The position numbers and the translations under genes are program-made. The notes under the pieces were generated by a model. That model was given only the letters and a program-made list of their open reading frames with translations. It was not told the origin of the DNA and made no database searches. Shown piece by piece: positions 7,723 through 16,019 of a stretch of DNA of 64,000 bases. Position 1 is the first letter of the stretch, and each line of letters opens with the position of its first letter. The stretch covers positions 1,302,001 to 1,366,000 of the forward strand of contig NZ_CP016761.1 of NCBI RefSeq assembly GCF_001642935.1. Reading direction: 5' to 3'. Origin of the DNA: Fictibacillus arsenicus. GTDB taxonomy: Bacteria > Bacillota > Bacilli > Bacillales > Fictibacillaceae.

Positions 7723-8652
7723 ATGGATGGTAAACGTTATGTTGAACAAATACGTAATTTCAACAGATATTATGCGAGTGTTCTAGGTAAGATTGATCAA
7801 GAGATTTATAATCAATCTTTTACGCTAACCGAGGCACGAGTCATAACTGAAATCCACTTAAAAAACGGCTGTACGGCAACCGATGTAAGAGAAAATCTTG
7901 GGATTGACCGAGGTTATATGAGCCGGATTATCCAACGGCTCGAAGACGAAAATATCACGATAAAAAACCAGTCACTCGAAGATAAACGGCAGTATTCCCT
8001 CTACCTGACTGAATACGGCAAACAAGTTTACAACGATTTAGTTGAACGTGCAAATCATGGTGTGGAAAAAATGATTGAGAACGTGCCTAAACAAGAATTA
8101 ACTAAGTTAGTCACATCGATGGGAGCAATAAAAAGCATTTATACACAAGAAACTTCATCTCAGAAGGAAATCGTGATTCGACCTTTTCGTTCTGGAGATG
8201 TCGGATACATTGCCTACCTGCATGGAAGGTTATACGATCATACCTATAAGTTTGGTCCGAAGTTTGAATATTACGTTATGAAAGGCTTAACAGAATTCAT
8301 GCTCAATTCAGATGGGGGAGAGTTATGGGTCGCTGAAGTGGATAACCAAATAGTGGGTTCCATTGCCATTACGAAGTCGAGTGAAAATACGGCACAGCTA
8401 AGATGGTTTATTTTGGACGAAGATTATCAGGGCATGGGCATCGGGAAAAAGCTCATGGAAACAGCCCTTCATTTCTGCAAGGAGAAAAGCTATCAGCATG
8501 TGTTTTTATGGACGGTGAGCACGTTGCATGCAGCCCGATATCTCTATCAAAAATATAATTTTGAACTTACAGAAGAAAAACCAAATGAAGAGTGGACTGG
8601 AACGAAATTAATAGAAGAACGTTGGGATTTGGACATGAAAGGAATTTCGTAA
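7723..8652 (+). CDS. MarR-type regulator fused to GNAT acetyltransferase
   Basis: A bifunctional protein of about 309 residues. The first half is a MarR winged helix (ATDVRENLGIDRGYMSRIIQRLE, wing DKRQYSLYLTEYG). The second half, from about residue 150, is a GNAT domain with the acetyl-CoA loop DYQGMGIGKKLM. This fusion is a known type in Firmicutes; substrates are generally unknown. The start is placed at ATG 7723 (GGAGGG six bases upstream), with ATG 7720 as alternative. The palindrome upstream suggests self-regulation. Confidence 0.88.
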   Translation: MDGKRYVEQIRNFNRYYASVLGKIDQEIYNQSFTLTEARVITEIHLKNGCTATDVRENLGIDRGYMSRIIQRLEDENITIKNQSLEDKRQYSLYLTEYGKQVYNDLVERANHGVEKMIENVPKQELTKLVTSMGAIKSIYTQETSSQKEIVIRPFRSGDVGYIAYLHGRLYDHTYKFGPKFEYYVMKGLTEFMLNSDGGELWVAEVDNQIVGSIAITKSSENTAQLRWFILDEDYQGMGIGKKLMETALHFCKEKSYQHVFLWTVSTLHAARYLYQKYNFELTEEKPNEEWTGTKLIEERWDLDMKGIS

Positions 8653-8789
8653 AGGGGTATAAGAAAGACAAGTGTTTATGTAGCATGAAGGTAGCCCTTT
8701 GTGTTTGTCCTTAATATGGATTTATTACTGACTATTAGAGATTAGAACTCTGACACATATCCGGGGCTTCCTTCTATTATAGAATTTAG

Positions 8790-9170
8790 TTACAACCTAA
8801 TAATACTTGTAACAGGTTGTGAAATTTCTTTTTCTCCTCTTAGAAGATCATATACAATGCCGTATTCTGCAGACAAAAAACTCAGTATATTCTTTACTTC
8901 TAGCGAAGGGTGCATTTTTCCACAAGTGTAAATATCTAAAGCGGCATACCCTTTTTCCGGCCATGTATGAATAGACATATGTGAAGTGGACAAGATAAGC
9001 ACTCCTGTAACACCGTAAGGATCGAATTTATGAAAACAGCGGTTCAAAACGGTCATATTTAACCGGTTTGCAATACTCATCATCTCTGCTTCAAGTAAAT
9101 TTTCGTTATTAAGAATTTGTGGATCACAATGAAATGCATCAATTGTGATGTGGTTTCCTTTTATTATCAA
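8790..9170 (-). CDS. S-adenosylmethionine decarboxylase-like proenzyme
   Basis: A 126-residue pyruvoyl-type proenzyme of the prokaryotic SpeD/SpeH class. The signature is SHMSIHTWPEKGYAALDIYTCG. Family members self-cleave before the Ser to form the pyruvoyl group and then supply decarboxylated AdoMet for spermidine synthesis. Here the residue before that Ser is Thr (STSH) and not the usual Glu. The start is TTG 9170 with a weak AAAGGTAGG upstream. The aminopropyltransferase-like gene lies directly upstream on the same strand, so the pair is probably one polyamine unit. Relatives that decarboxylate ornithine or arginine are an alternative. Confidence 0.82.
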   Translation of the reverse strand: MIIKGNHITIDAFHCDPQILNNENLLEAEMMSIANRLNMTVLNRCFHKFDPYGVTGVLILSTSHMSIHTWPEKGYAALDIYTCGKMHPSLEVKNILSFLSAEYGIVYDLLRGEKEISQPVTSIIRL

Positions 9171-9300
9171 TTTTTATAAACGCCTACCTTTACAACTATT
9201 TCAATCAATTAATTAAAGGGGAAATCTCCCTCCTCTAAATATCAAAAAAATTTCTAATTTATATACAACCCAAAAATCCGTAAAAAATTGTATGAAAGAC

Positions 9301-9331
9301 AGATGCCCTAAAAAATATTCATTTTAAGGGC
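9301..9331 (-). terminator. Weak hairpin after the aminopropyltransferase gene
   Basis: GCCCT...AGGGC with adjoining A/T pairing lies 20 bases beyond the stop codon on the minus strand. There is no good T-run after it, so it may be an attenuator or RNA-stability element between the two polyamine genes. The rest of the gap 9171-9351 shows nothing else. Confidence 0.35.
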
Positions 9332-9351
9332 AACCTCTAAAATGTTTTATC

Positions 9352-10278
9352 TTATTGATATGGGTCTGTTTCTTCTTGATAAATTTGGTGGAGATTTAAA
9401 CTGTTCATACGATTAACTGTTGCAGATTGACGGTGAGCAAGGGAGGTTTGACCAAATTCAAAAAGGTGATTTAGATTCTCTGGTAGTGTCCGACAAGGAA
9501 CATTAATGGATACTTTTCTTTCCGTGAACATACTTGGTATTCTTGTTGCTAAATGAAATCCCCAATCACCAAAAGAAGGTATAATCGTATGATAGCTACT
9601 TACTGTCATGCCGGTATTGCTGATTGTTTCTCCGATACTCCAAAAGACAACCGGAGTATCAATGGGAGAATTAGCTTGAGATACTAAAACTCCACCATTA
9701 GCTAGAAACCCAGCTAGGCGAGTGAAAACCTCTGTTGTGTATAATTTACTTAGCGTAATATTTGCTGGATCTGGAAAGTCAACAATGATTACATTGTATT
9801 GACGCGTATTTGAACGTATGAAATGCTGTGCATCACGGATAAGAGTTCTTACTCTTGGATCATGAAAAGAATATTCGTTTAACTCACATAGCTCTGGAAC
9901 ACTGCTCGCAGCATGGATTACTTCTGAATCAATATCGACAAGGTCAACCGTATTAACGTCCGGGTATTTCAAAATCTCTCTTAGGGCAAGACCGTCACCG
10001 CCACCTAGGACTAAAATGTTTTTTCTGCTAAATGCCAAACTCATTGCAGGATGGACGAGTGCTTCATGATAGAAACGTTCATCCAGGGAACTGAATTGTA
10101 ATTGTTCATTTAAATACATTCTTATATCCGAAATTTTTAGTACATTAATATCTTGGAATCTACTTTTGCCTTCGAAAAGTACTTTGTGATTTTGAGCTTT
10201 TATTTCCATGAGGCTATGTTTATCATATATATCACCGCCGGCTAGTGTTGTTTTTTTGAATAGATTTTTATCAGTCAC
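9352..10278 (-). CDS. Spermidine synthase-like aminopropyltransferase
   Basis: A 308-residue Rossmann methyltransferase-fold protein. The AdoMet-binding loop is LVLGGGDGLALREIL, the acidic strand is DLVDID, and the active-site loop reads VDFPDPANITLSKLYT. This resembles the DFPDP(N)-type loop of the spermidine-synthase-like proteins that often carry membrane domains, and not the classical D-S-T-D-P loop of SpeE. No membrane segment is present here. GTG 10278 follows AAGGATG. It lies upstream of the AdoMetDC-like gene, so aminopropyl transfer is likely but the acceptor (putrescine, agmatine or other) is open. Confidence 0.82.
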   Translation of the reverse strand: MTDKNLFKKTTLAGGDIYDKHSLMEIKAQNHKVLFEGKSRFQDINVLKISDIRMYLNEQLQFSSLDERFYHEALVHPAMSLAFSRKNILVLGGGDGLALREILKYPDVNTVDLVDIDSEVIHAASSVPELCELNEYSFHDPRVRTLIRDAQHFIRSNTRQYNVIIVDFPDPANITLSKLYTTEVFTRLAGFLANGGVLVSQANSPIDTPVVFWSIGETISNTGMTVSSYHTIIPSFGDWGFHLATRIPSMFTERKVSINVPCRTLPENLNHLFEFGQTSLAHRQSATVNRMNSLNLHQIYQEETDPYQ

Positions 10279-10488
10279 TTTTCATCCTTCTTTCATAAAA
10301 ATTCACATATTTTGAGTAGTATATGAAAAAATATGGTGAATGCTTGGACACTTTTTGTTCAAAAGCGTAAAAAGAATGTGGCACACTGTACTCTTGATAG
10401 ACAGAAGAGAAGACGAAGGATGAAATACGTATAATAAACTCCTAATTGGTAATGAATGAAGATAAGACAACTAAAGGAGGATGTATCT

Positions 10489-10662
10489 ATGGAAGTAAAT
10501 ATGAGCTCAGAAGAAGTCTTATTGGAGATTCAAGGTTTAAAGGCAAAAGGTTCGAATTTGAACAAAAAACAAGTTAAGAAAACAAATCCTCAACTCATGA
10601 GAAACGCCCTTCATTATTTTCCAAGTTGGGATGAAGCCATTGAACGAAGTAATACGGGTTGA
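10489..10662 (+). CDS. Small protein, single homing-endonuclease-associated (HNH_repeat-like) module
   Basis: A 57-residue protein that is almost entirely one copy of the short helical module seen in repeats of HNH/homing-endonuclease-associated proteins: IQGLKAKGSNLNKKQV, then PQLMRNALHYFPSWDEAIE. Such modules are thought to bind DNA. AAAGGAGG at 10473-10480 sets ATG 10489. It is a single-gene unit with its own terminator and no nuclease nearby. Confidence 0.65.
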   Translation: MEVNMSSEEVLLEIQGLKAKGSNLNKKQVKKTNPQLMRNALHYFPSWDEAIERSNTG

Positions 10663-10674
10663 TTAAATAATAGT

Positions 10675-10711
10675 AAAAAGTCGCAGATCACAGATCATGC
10701 GGCTTTTTTTA
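10675..10711 (+). terminator. Rho-independent terminator
   Basis: AAAGTCGCAGATC pairs with GATCATGCGGCTTT (one bulge), then a run of T. Confidence 0.7.
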
Positions 10712-10832
10712 TTTTAGGCAGATAGTTATTTTTACCTAATATTAATAAAGCGACAGTCATGTTGATATGTACCTTTAGACTCATAGGTATAGGTAATTTA
10801 AACTGAATATTAGTAATTGTCAGAAATCTTAA

Positions 10833-10860
10833 TTGTAAATAGTAGAAATATCACTATAAT
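10833..10860 (+). promoter_or_regulatory. Sigma-A-like promoter of the subtilisin gene
   Basis: TTGTAA (10833-10838), 16-base spacer, TATAAT (10855-10860), 32 bases before the start codon. Confidence 0.6.
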
Positions 10861-10892
10861 AAAAGTATTAGTTCAAAGGAGGTAGTAATTGG

Positions 10893-12239
10893 ATGAAAAA
10901 GAAGATTTTAGCTGGTGCGTTAGCTCTAACACTTGGAGCGACAATGACCTTTAGCAGCGGTGGTAATGTGAATGCTGAAAATGGTCAGGCAAAGAAATAC
11001 ATAGTTATTTTTAAGGAACAAGCGAAATTACCTTCAGGATTTGGGAATGAAATCTCAAAAGCTGGTGGACAAATCGAATCGAGATTGGACAAGCTAGGTG
11101 CGGTTGAAGTTGTTTCTAGTAATCCAAACTTCCTTTCTGAAATCAAAAAATCTAGTACTGTACTAGAAGCAGGCGTACAAAATATTGTGCAGCCTGAACA
11201 AGCCGCTATTGAAGAAGTTGCACTAGTAAGTTCGTATGGTGCTGATGCAGAACTTTACAATAAATATCAATGGGATATTAAACAGGTTACTCAAAATGGA
11301 GAGTCGTGGACCCTGCCAGGCGGGACGGGTGAATCTGTAGATGGAAAAGATATTGTGGTTGGGGTTATTGATACAGGTATTGATTACACCCACCCTGACT
11401 TAAAAGATAACTATGCTTACGGTAAATCTTTTGTTCCAGGATATCCTGATGCGATGGATGAAAACTCACACGGAACACACGTTGCAGGATCCATTGCAGC
11501 TAAAGGGCGCACAATGGGTATCGGTCCTGACTTAAAAGTAGCTGCTTACCGTGTATTTGGACCAACAGGTGGAGCGGAAACATCTCATATTGCTGAAGCA
11601 TTAATGACTGCTGCGGATGATAATGTTGATGTAGTAAACATGTCCCTTGGCGGCTATGACTGGTTCCAAAACCCAGACTATGCTACAAAAGATGTCGTAG
11701 CTGATGTTCGATTGTTTAATAGAGCCATTCAATATGCCATTCAAAAGGGTGTTACAGTAGTTGGGTCTGCTGGAAACAATGCGGTTGATATCAGTTCGCC
11801 TGGTAAACTATCAGGGGATGATAATGGTGCAACACACCGCAGTCCAAGCAGCCAGACTATGATCAGGGTTTCAGCAGGCGGAGCGCTAAAGAATCTAGCA
11901 TTCTACTCGAACTATGGTGTAGGAAAAATTGATGTACTAGCTCCGGGTGGAGATCTTGGACCGAACTACGATCCTGCAACTGGTGCTGGGAGAGATAATA
12001 CTTATCTATGTCTAGCAACTATTCCTGGAGGAGGGTACGGCTATAAAGGCGGAACTTCCATGGCGGCACCAAAAACAGCTGCACTTGCAGGTGTTATCAT
12101 TGCTCAGCACGGGAAAGACAAGCTGAACCCGGCACAGGTTAAGAGCATCATCCAATCTTCCTCTGAAGATGTATTTAAAAGAGGTTATGATGGAGAATCA
12201 GGTTTCGGATTAATTAATGCTGTAGATGCGTTAAATTAA
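10893..12239 (+). CDS. Secreted subtilisin-like serine protease (S8)
   Basis: A 448-residue preproprotease. The signal peptide is residues 1-28 (MKKKILAGALALTLGATMTF..., cleavage near VNA-EN). An I9-type inhibitory propeptide follows (YIVIFKEQAKLPSGF...). The catalytic triad is in the standard motifs: Asp in VGVIDTGIDYTHPDL, His in NSHGTHVAGSIAA and Ser in GGTSMAAPKTAALAG. The oxyanion Asn is in GSAGNNAVD. It acts outside the cell or in the wall. AAAGGAGG lies ten bases before the ATG, and the gene has its own promoter and terminator. Confidence 0.93.
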   Translation: MKKKILAGALALTLGATMTFSSGGNVNAENGQAKKYIVIFKEQAKLPSGFGNEISKAGGQIESRLDKLGAVEVVSSNPNFLSEIKKSSTVLEAGVQNIVQPEQAAIEEVALVSSYGADAELYNKYQWDIKQVTQNGESWTLPGGTGESVDGKDIVVGVIDTGIDYTHPDLKDNYAYGKSFVPGYPDAMDENSHGTHVAGSIAAKGRTMGIGPDLKVAAYRVFGPTGGAETSHIAEALMTAADDNVDVVNMSLGGYDWFQNPDYATKDVVADVRLFNRAIQYAIQKGVTVVGSAGNNAVDISSPGKLSGDDNGATHRSPSSQTMIRVSAGGALKNLAFYSNYGVGKIDVLAPGGDLGPNYDPATGAGRDNTYLCLATIPGGGYGYKGGTSMAAPKTAALAGVIIAQHGKDKLNPAQVKSIIQSSSEDVFKRGYDGESGFGLINAVDALN

Positions 12240-12251
12240 TACTAACTGAAA

Positions 12252-12286
12252 GAAGCGGAGGCAGCATATTGCCCCGCTTTTTTGTT
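12252..12286 (+). terminator. Rho-independent terminator
   Basis: AAGCGGAGGCA pairs with TGCCCCGCTT, followed by TTTTTTG. Confidence 0.8.
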
Positions 12287-12353
12287 TGGTAGAATGTAAG
12301 TATGTAATCATTTTAATAATGAATAAGAAGAACAGAATAGGAGAGTTATGATT

Positions 12354-12797
12354 ATGGATACCCAAGTAATTACACAAATGAAGATTGTTAAGCCTGCTGC
12401 TGATGTTTTTGAAGCCATTGTAGATCCAGAGAAAATAGGAGGCTTTTGGTTTTCCTCCAGTTCTGAAAGATGGGTTCAAGGCAGAACAGTTATATTAAGA
12501 TATGACGAGTACAATGCAGAAGGTGAAATAAAAGTTTTAGAAGTTGAGGAAAATAAGAAAATCGTTTTTTCCTGGGGAGCAGAACATGATAATGGTTCGC
12601 TTGTTACCATTAAGCTGACTGAATTGGATGATGAAAGTACAATAGTTGAAGTGGTTGAATCAGGTTTGAAAGAAGATGATCCTGACGTTGTTAACAAAAT
12701 GATGGGCCAAAAAGAAGGCTGGGTTTATACATTGACGTGTTTAAAGGGGTATTTAGAAAATGATGTAAATACTTTAAGGGCATCATTAATCCATTAA
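12354..12797 (+). CDS. SRPBCC (AHSA1-like) domain protein
   Basis: A 147-residue START-like protein: AADVFEAIVDPEKIGGFWFS, RYDEYNAEGEIKVLEVEENKKIVFSW and the C-terminal helix GWVYTLTCLKGYLE. Ligand unknown. ATG 12354 is favoured because AGGAGAG ends eight bases before it; ATG 12348 is only two bases away from that site. It stands alone, bounded by terminators. Confidence 0.85.
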   Translation: MDTQVITQMKIVKPAADVFEAIVDPEKIGGFWFSSSSERWVQGRTVILRYDEYNAEGEIKVLEVEENKKIVFSWGAEHDNGSLVTIKLTELDDESTIVEVVESGLKEDDPDVVNKMMGQKEGWVYTLTCLKGYLENDVNTLRASLIH

Positions 12798-12805
12798 GAA
12801 GTTTT

Positions 12806-12846
12806 AAAGAGTAACTGCTTAAGCGAAAGTGGTTACTCTTTTTTAT
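12806..12846. terminator. Bidirectional terminator
   Basis: AAAGAGTAAC pairs with GGTTACTCTTTTTT between two convergent genes. Confidence 0.75.
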
Positions 12847-12858
12847 GGTTATCTATGC

Positions 12859-13719
12859 TTATCTATATCTTTCTATAATAAAGTCAATAAAATATCTGCT
12901 CGCGATCGGCAGAACTCTTTTATCCTTATATGCCAGACTGATTGTCCGGGCAAAGGATGGGGAAATTCTTTTAGTCACAATATGATAAGGACACCGATGT
13001 AAGACAAGTGTTGGCAGGATGGAGATTCCCAGACCCTGTTCGATCATTGACATGATCGTATAATCATCATGTACCCGGTATTGAATGTTGGGTTCGAAAT
13101 TGTTTTGTTGAAAAATCGTTAACGGTTCACTTATTTCTCCTTCATCTAAAAGGATGTAAGGTTCCTTCAATAACTCTTTTAATGAGACTTCATGCTGCTC
13201 TGCCAACCGATGATCTTTAGGAAATACAGCTAACATTTCATCGTCCTGCAAGGGAATCATATTCAGGTTTGATACGGCTTTCGGGTTCACGAAGCCAAGG
13301 TCAACGCTGCCTTCTTTAATCCAACTGGAGATCTCTGTGTAATCACCTTGATGCAGTTCGAAATGAACAGCGGGGTACTGTACCTTGAAATCTTTCATCA
13401 ATCCTGGCAGCCAGTGGCAGGAAACACTTGAAAATACGCCGATTCGGATAATCCCGCTCTCAAGTCCTTCCATCTCTTTCATCTTTTCTTTTAATTCCCT
13501 GTGTGAATTACAGATTTTCTTAATGTATGGCAAAAATTCCTCACCGTCAGGAGTCAATGTAATACCCGTTCTTGAGCGTAGAATAAGGATCGTAGAAAGT
13601 TCTTCTTCTAAAGAATGCACCATTTGGCTGATCGCTGATTGGGTGTAGCCAAGTTCTTCTGCGGCTTTCGTGAAACTGCCTGTTTCGATCGCTTTTATAA
13701 AGGCGTAATATGCATTCAT
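12859..13719 (-). CDS. LysR-family regulator
   Basis: A 286-residue LysR protein. The helix-turn-helix is at residues 1-60 (FTKAAEELGYTQSAISQMVHSLE) and the effector domain from about 88 (IRIGVFSSVSCHWLPGLM...). It is divergent from an EamA transporter across a 123-bp gap that holds ATTAGAATTCCTAAT, a T-N11-A-like LysR box next to its own start. By family habit it probably controls the transporter and itself. Effector unknown. Confidence 0.88.
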   Translation of the reverse strand: MNAYYAFIKAIETGSFTKAAEELGYTQSAISQMVHSLEEELSTILILRSRTGITLTPDGEEFLPYIKKICNSHRELKEKMKEMEGLESGIIRIGVFSSVSCHWLPGLMKDFKVQYPAVHFELHQGDYTEISSWIKEGSVDLGFVNPKAVSNLNMIPLQDDEMLAVFPKDHRLAEQHEVSLKELLKEPYILLDEGEISEPLTIFQQNNFEPNIQYRVHDDYTIMSMIEQGLGISILPTLVLHRCPYHIVTKRISPSFARTISLAYKDKRVLPIASRYFIDFIIERYR

Positions 13720-13842
13720 CCCGTTTTCTCCCTTACATTAGAATTCCTAATAGTTCTATTATAAATATTCGTTTTATTAATGCAAAGGGAGGTGATACGA
13801 TAAATCCAATCCAAAAATACATGAAGGGTTAGGGGCTGCTGC

Positions 13843-14739
13843 ATGACACCTAAACAAGCGAACTGGATTTTAGTTTCCGTTTCTATGGGATGGGGAATGT
13901 CTTATATCTTTATGAAACTAGTAATAGATACGATTCCGGCCCTAACCATTGTGGCACTACGATTCGGGATTGCTTTTATCATAATGGTGCTGATTTTTCG
14001 GAAAAAAGTATTTCAAACAGATGCTAGAACGTTGAAATACAGTTTAATTCTTGGTTTTTTATTATGGGGGATCTTCATTACGCTTATGTATGGTATCAAA
14101 CATACGACGGCTTCAACTGCTGGCTTTTTGATTAGTACAACGGTGATCTTAGTGCCAATACTTCAGGCGTTCATTATAAGAAAGCTGCCAAGCAGAAAGA
14201 TCAGTCTGGGAGTTGTATTTGTTGCAATCGGCTTAACTCTGCTAACCATCGGAGAAGATTTTACGTTAGCGTTTGGTTCGGTTCTTTGTTTAATCGCTGC
14301 CTTTTTGTATGCAGTACACATTATAGTAACCAATCACTTTGCAAGAGAAGTAAATACCTTGCAGCTGGGAATCTATCAGCTTGGATTTGCCGCTTTTTTT
14401 GCGGCTGTCGGAACGTTTATTTTAGAAGTGCCTGTTTTACCACATACGATGATTCATTGGATCGCCATACTCGGGCTCACATTCATTTGTTCAGCATATG
14501 GATTTGTTATGCAGTCCATCGCTCAAAAATACACAACGCCAGAAAGCACCGGATTTCTTTTTTCACTCGAACCGATATTTGCCGCCATTTTTGCATTCAT
14601 CTTTCTTCAGGAAAACATGGGGTTGAGAGGATACCTGGGTGCGTTAATCATTCTATTAGGAGTATTTACAGCCACCGTTACATTTAGAAAACGGGCTGAT
14701 ATAAGAATGTTGAAAGTAAAGAGCGGCATAATGAAATAA
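13843..14739 (+). CDS. EamA/DMT-family transporter
   Basis: A 298-residue inner-membrane protein with about ten helices in two EamA repeats (first half WILVSVSMGWGMSYIFMKL, second half VLCLIAAFLYAVHIIVTN). It is of the drug/metabolite exporter superfamily, commonly metabolite or amino-acid efflux. The ribosome binding site is weak (AGGGGCTGCTGC). Regulation by the divergent LysR protein is likely. Substrate unknown. Confidence 0.88.
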   Translation: MTPKQANWILVSVSMGWGMSYIFMKLVIDTIPALTIVALRFGIAFIIMVLIFRKKVFQTDARTLKYSLILGFLLWGIFITLMYGIKHTTASTAGFLISTTVILVPILQAFIIRKLPSRKISLGVVFVAIGLTLLTIGEDFTLAFGSVLCLIAAFLYAVHIIVTNHFAREVNTLQLGIYQLGFAAFFAAVGTFILEVPVLPHTMIHWIAILGLTFICSAYGFVMQSIAQKYTTPESTGFLFSLEPIFAAIFAFIFLQENMGLRGYLGALIILLGVFTATVTFRKRADIRMLKVKSGIMK

Positions 14740-14827
14740 CTGAAGTTGTAAAAAAAGAATGCTGCTTTCCAATAAATGTTATTATATTTATAAGAGCAAG
14801 CTATGTTTTTATAAGGGGGATAATAAT

Positions 14828-14971
14828 ATGGAATATGCAGGAACTTGGCTGCCGTTAATGGGGCTATTTACTTTTATACTACCAATTGGTTTAACGATAT
14901 TTGTTCTTGTTATGTTGTATCAAATGAATCAATCATTAAAAAGAATTGCAGAGAGTTTAGAGAAAAAATAG
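14828..14971 (+). CDS. 47-aa single-pass membrane protein
   Basis: A very small protein with one membrane helix (MGLFTFILPIGLTIFVLVML) and a short amphipathic basic tail (KRIAESLEKK). AAGGGGG eight bases before ATG 14828 is a strong site, so it is probably real. Its own terminator follows. Family not recognised. Confidence 0.7.
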   Translation: MEYAGTWLPLMGLFTFILPIGLTIFVLVMLYQMNQSLKRIAESLEKK

Positions 14972-14997
14972 GACTTCGTGAGTCTTAATCGCATTTT

Positions 14998-15028
14998 ATA
15001 TCTCGTGATAGAAACGAGATATATTTTT
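14998..15028 (+). terminator. Rho-independent terminator
   Basis: ATATCTCGT pairs with ACGAGATAT, followed by TTTTTA. Confidence 0.8.
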
Positions 15029-15149
15029 AGCCTATACATTGTTATACGAGGTAAATAAATTTTACAGCAATTTTCAAAAATATCAGTTGGTGTATTTAAT
15101 CAATAGATGTATACTGAAACGAAAAGAAAAAGGCAGGCGTGTTCTAAAT

Positions 15150-15974
15150 ATGAAAGTAGCATACTTAGGTCCTCAAGGAAGTTTCTCAGAAGAAGCTGCC
15201 TTTCGTTATTTTACGAATGATGATATTGAGTGGTATAAAAGTGATTCTATCGTTGATGTATTAGAAGCGGTAGGTGAAGGCAAGGCGGATAAAGGGATTG
15301 TTCCGATCGAAAATTCTATTGAGGGAACGATCAATATTACTGCAGATGGCCTGTTAACGTATGATTTATTTGTTGAAGCTGAATTGATTTTCCCGGTTTC
15401 CCTGCATCTTCTCACTCTAAAAGGAGCCTCACTAGATGAAGTGCGTGAAGTCTGGTCCATCGTTCCAGCGCTTGCCCAGTGCAGAGATTTTATCAGAGAA
15501 TCTAAAGTGAAAAGCAGGCAGTTTGACAGTACGTCTGCAGCCGCCCAAGCGGTTAAGAACCAAGAAAGAAGAGATGTCGCAGCGATTGCTTCCAAATATG
15601 CGGCTGAAGTGTTTGATCTGCAGATTACAAAAAGCGGAATACAAGATTGCAGCAACAACCATACCCGTTTCGTCGTAATCAGCAAGGAACCTGTAAAACA
15701 AAGGGAAGATCGAACGAAGACAATGATGTTGATCTCACCGACGGAAGATTATTCAGGGGTACTGTCATCCATCCTGAATGTATTTACTGCACTTTCAATC
15801 AATCTGTCCTGGATTGAGTCTCGTCCAACGAAAAAACAATTAGGGACCTATCACTTTTTTATTGAAACACAAAATGGTTTGCATGAAGAAAAGATGACAA
15901 AAGCGATTGCGATCTTAGAAGCTTATGGACATGATGTTCGAGTTTTAGGAAGTTATAATACAACGAAATTATAA
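15150..15974 (+). CDS. pheA: Prephenate dehydratase
   Basis: Converts prephenate to phenylpyruvate in phenylalanine biosynthesis. At 274 residues it is monofunctional, as in Bacillus, with no chorismate mutase part. The catalytic domain starts at VAYLGPQGSFSEEAA; the conserved T-R-F motif is in CSNNHTRFVVIS. The C-terminal ACT domain (about 195-270) carries the Phe-binding ESRP motif (WIESRPTKKQLGTYHFF), so feedback inhibition by phenylalanine is expected. ATG 15150 is chosen by homology; the longer upstream frame is AT-rich and unconserved. Confidence 0.95.
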   Translation: MKVAYLGPQGSFSEEAAFRYFTNDDIEWYKSDSIVDVLEAVGEGKADKGIVPIENSIEGTINITADGLLTYDLFVEAELIFPVSLHLLTLKGASLDEVREVWSIVPALAQCRDFIRESKVKSRQFDSTSAAAQAVKNQERRDVAAIASKYAAEVFDLQITKSGIQDCSNNHTRFVVISKEPVKQREDRTKTMMLISPTEDYSGVLSSILNVFTALSINLSWIESRPTKKQLGTYHFFIETQNGLHEEKMTKAIAILEAYGHDVRVLGSYNTTKL

Positions 15975-16019
15975 AAAAAATCGGCCACTCTTATCTTAAA
16001 GAGTGCGCCGATTTTTTTA
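15975..16019. terminator. Bidirectional terminator
   Basis: AAAATCGGC and a CACTCTT/AAGAGTG extension pair with GCCGATTTTTTT. It ends pheA and, on the other strand, overlaps the stop codon of the ABC exporter. Confidence 0.85.

Noticed and set aside
14286-14687. 133-codon open frame on the plus strand inside the EamA transporter gene.
   Set aside because: Composition (Cys/His/Arg-rich) and lack of a ribosome binding site mark it as an out-of-frame shadow.
15206-15685. 159-codon frame antisense to pheA.
   Set aside because: Lies wholly within a conserved enzyme gene, has no ribosome binding site, and no protein-like features.
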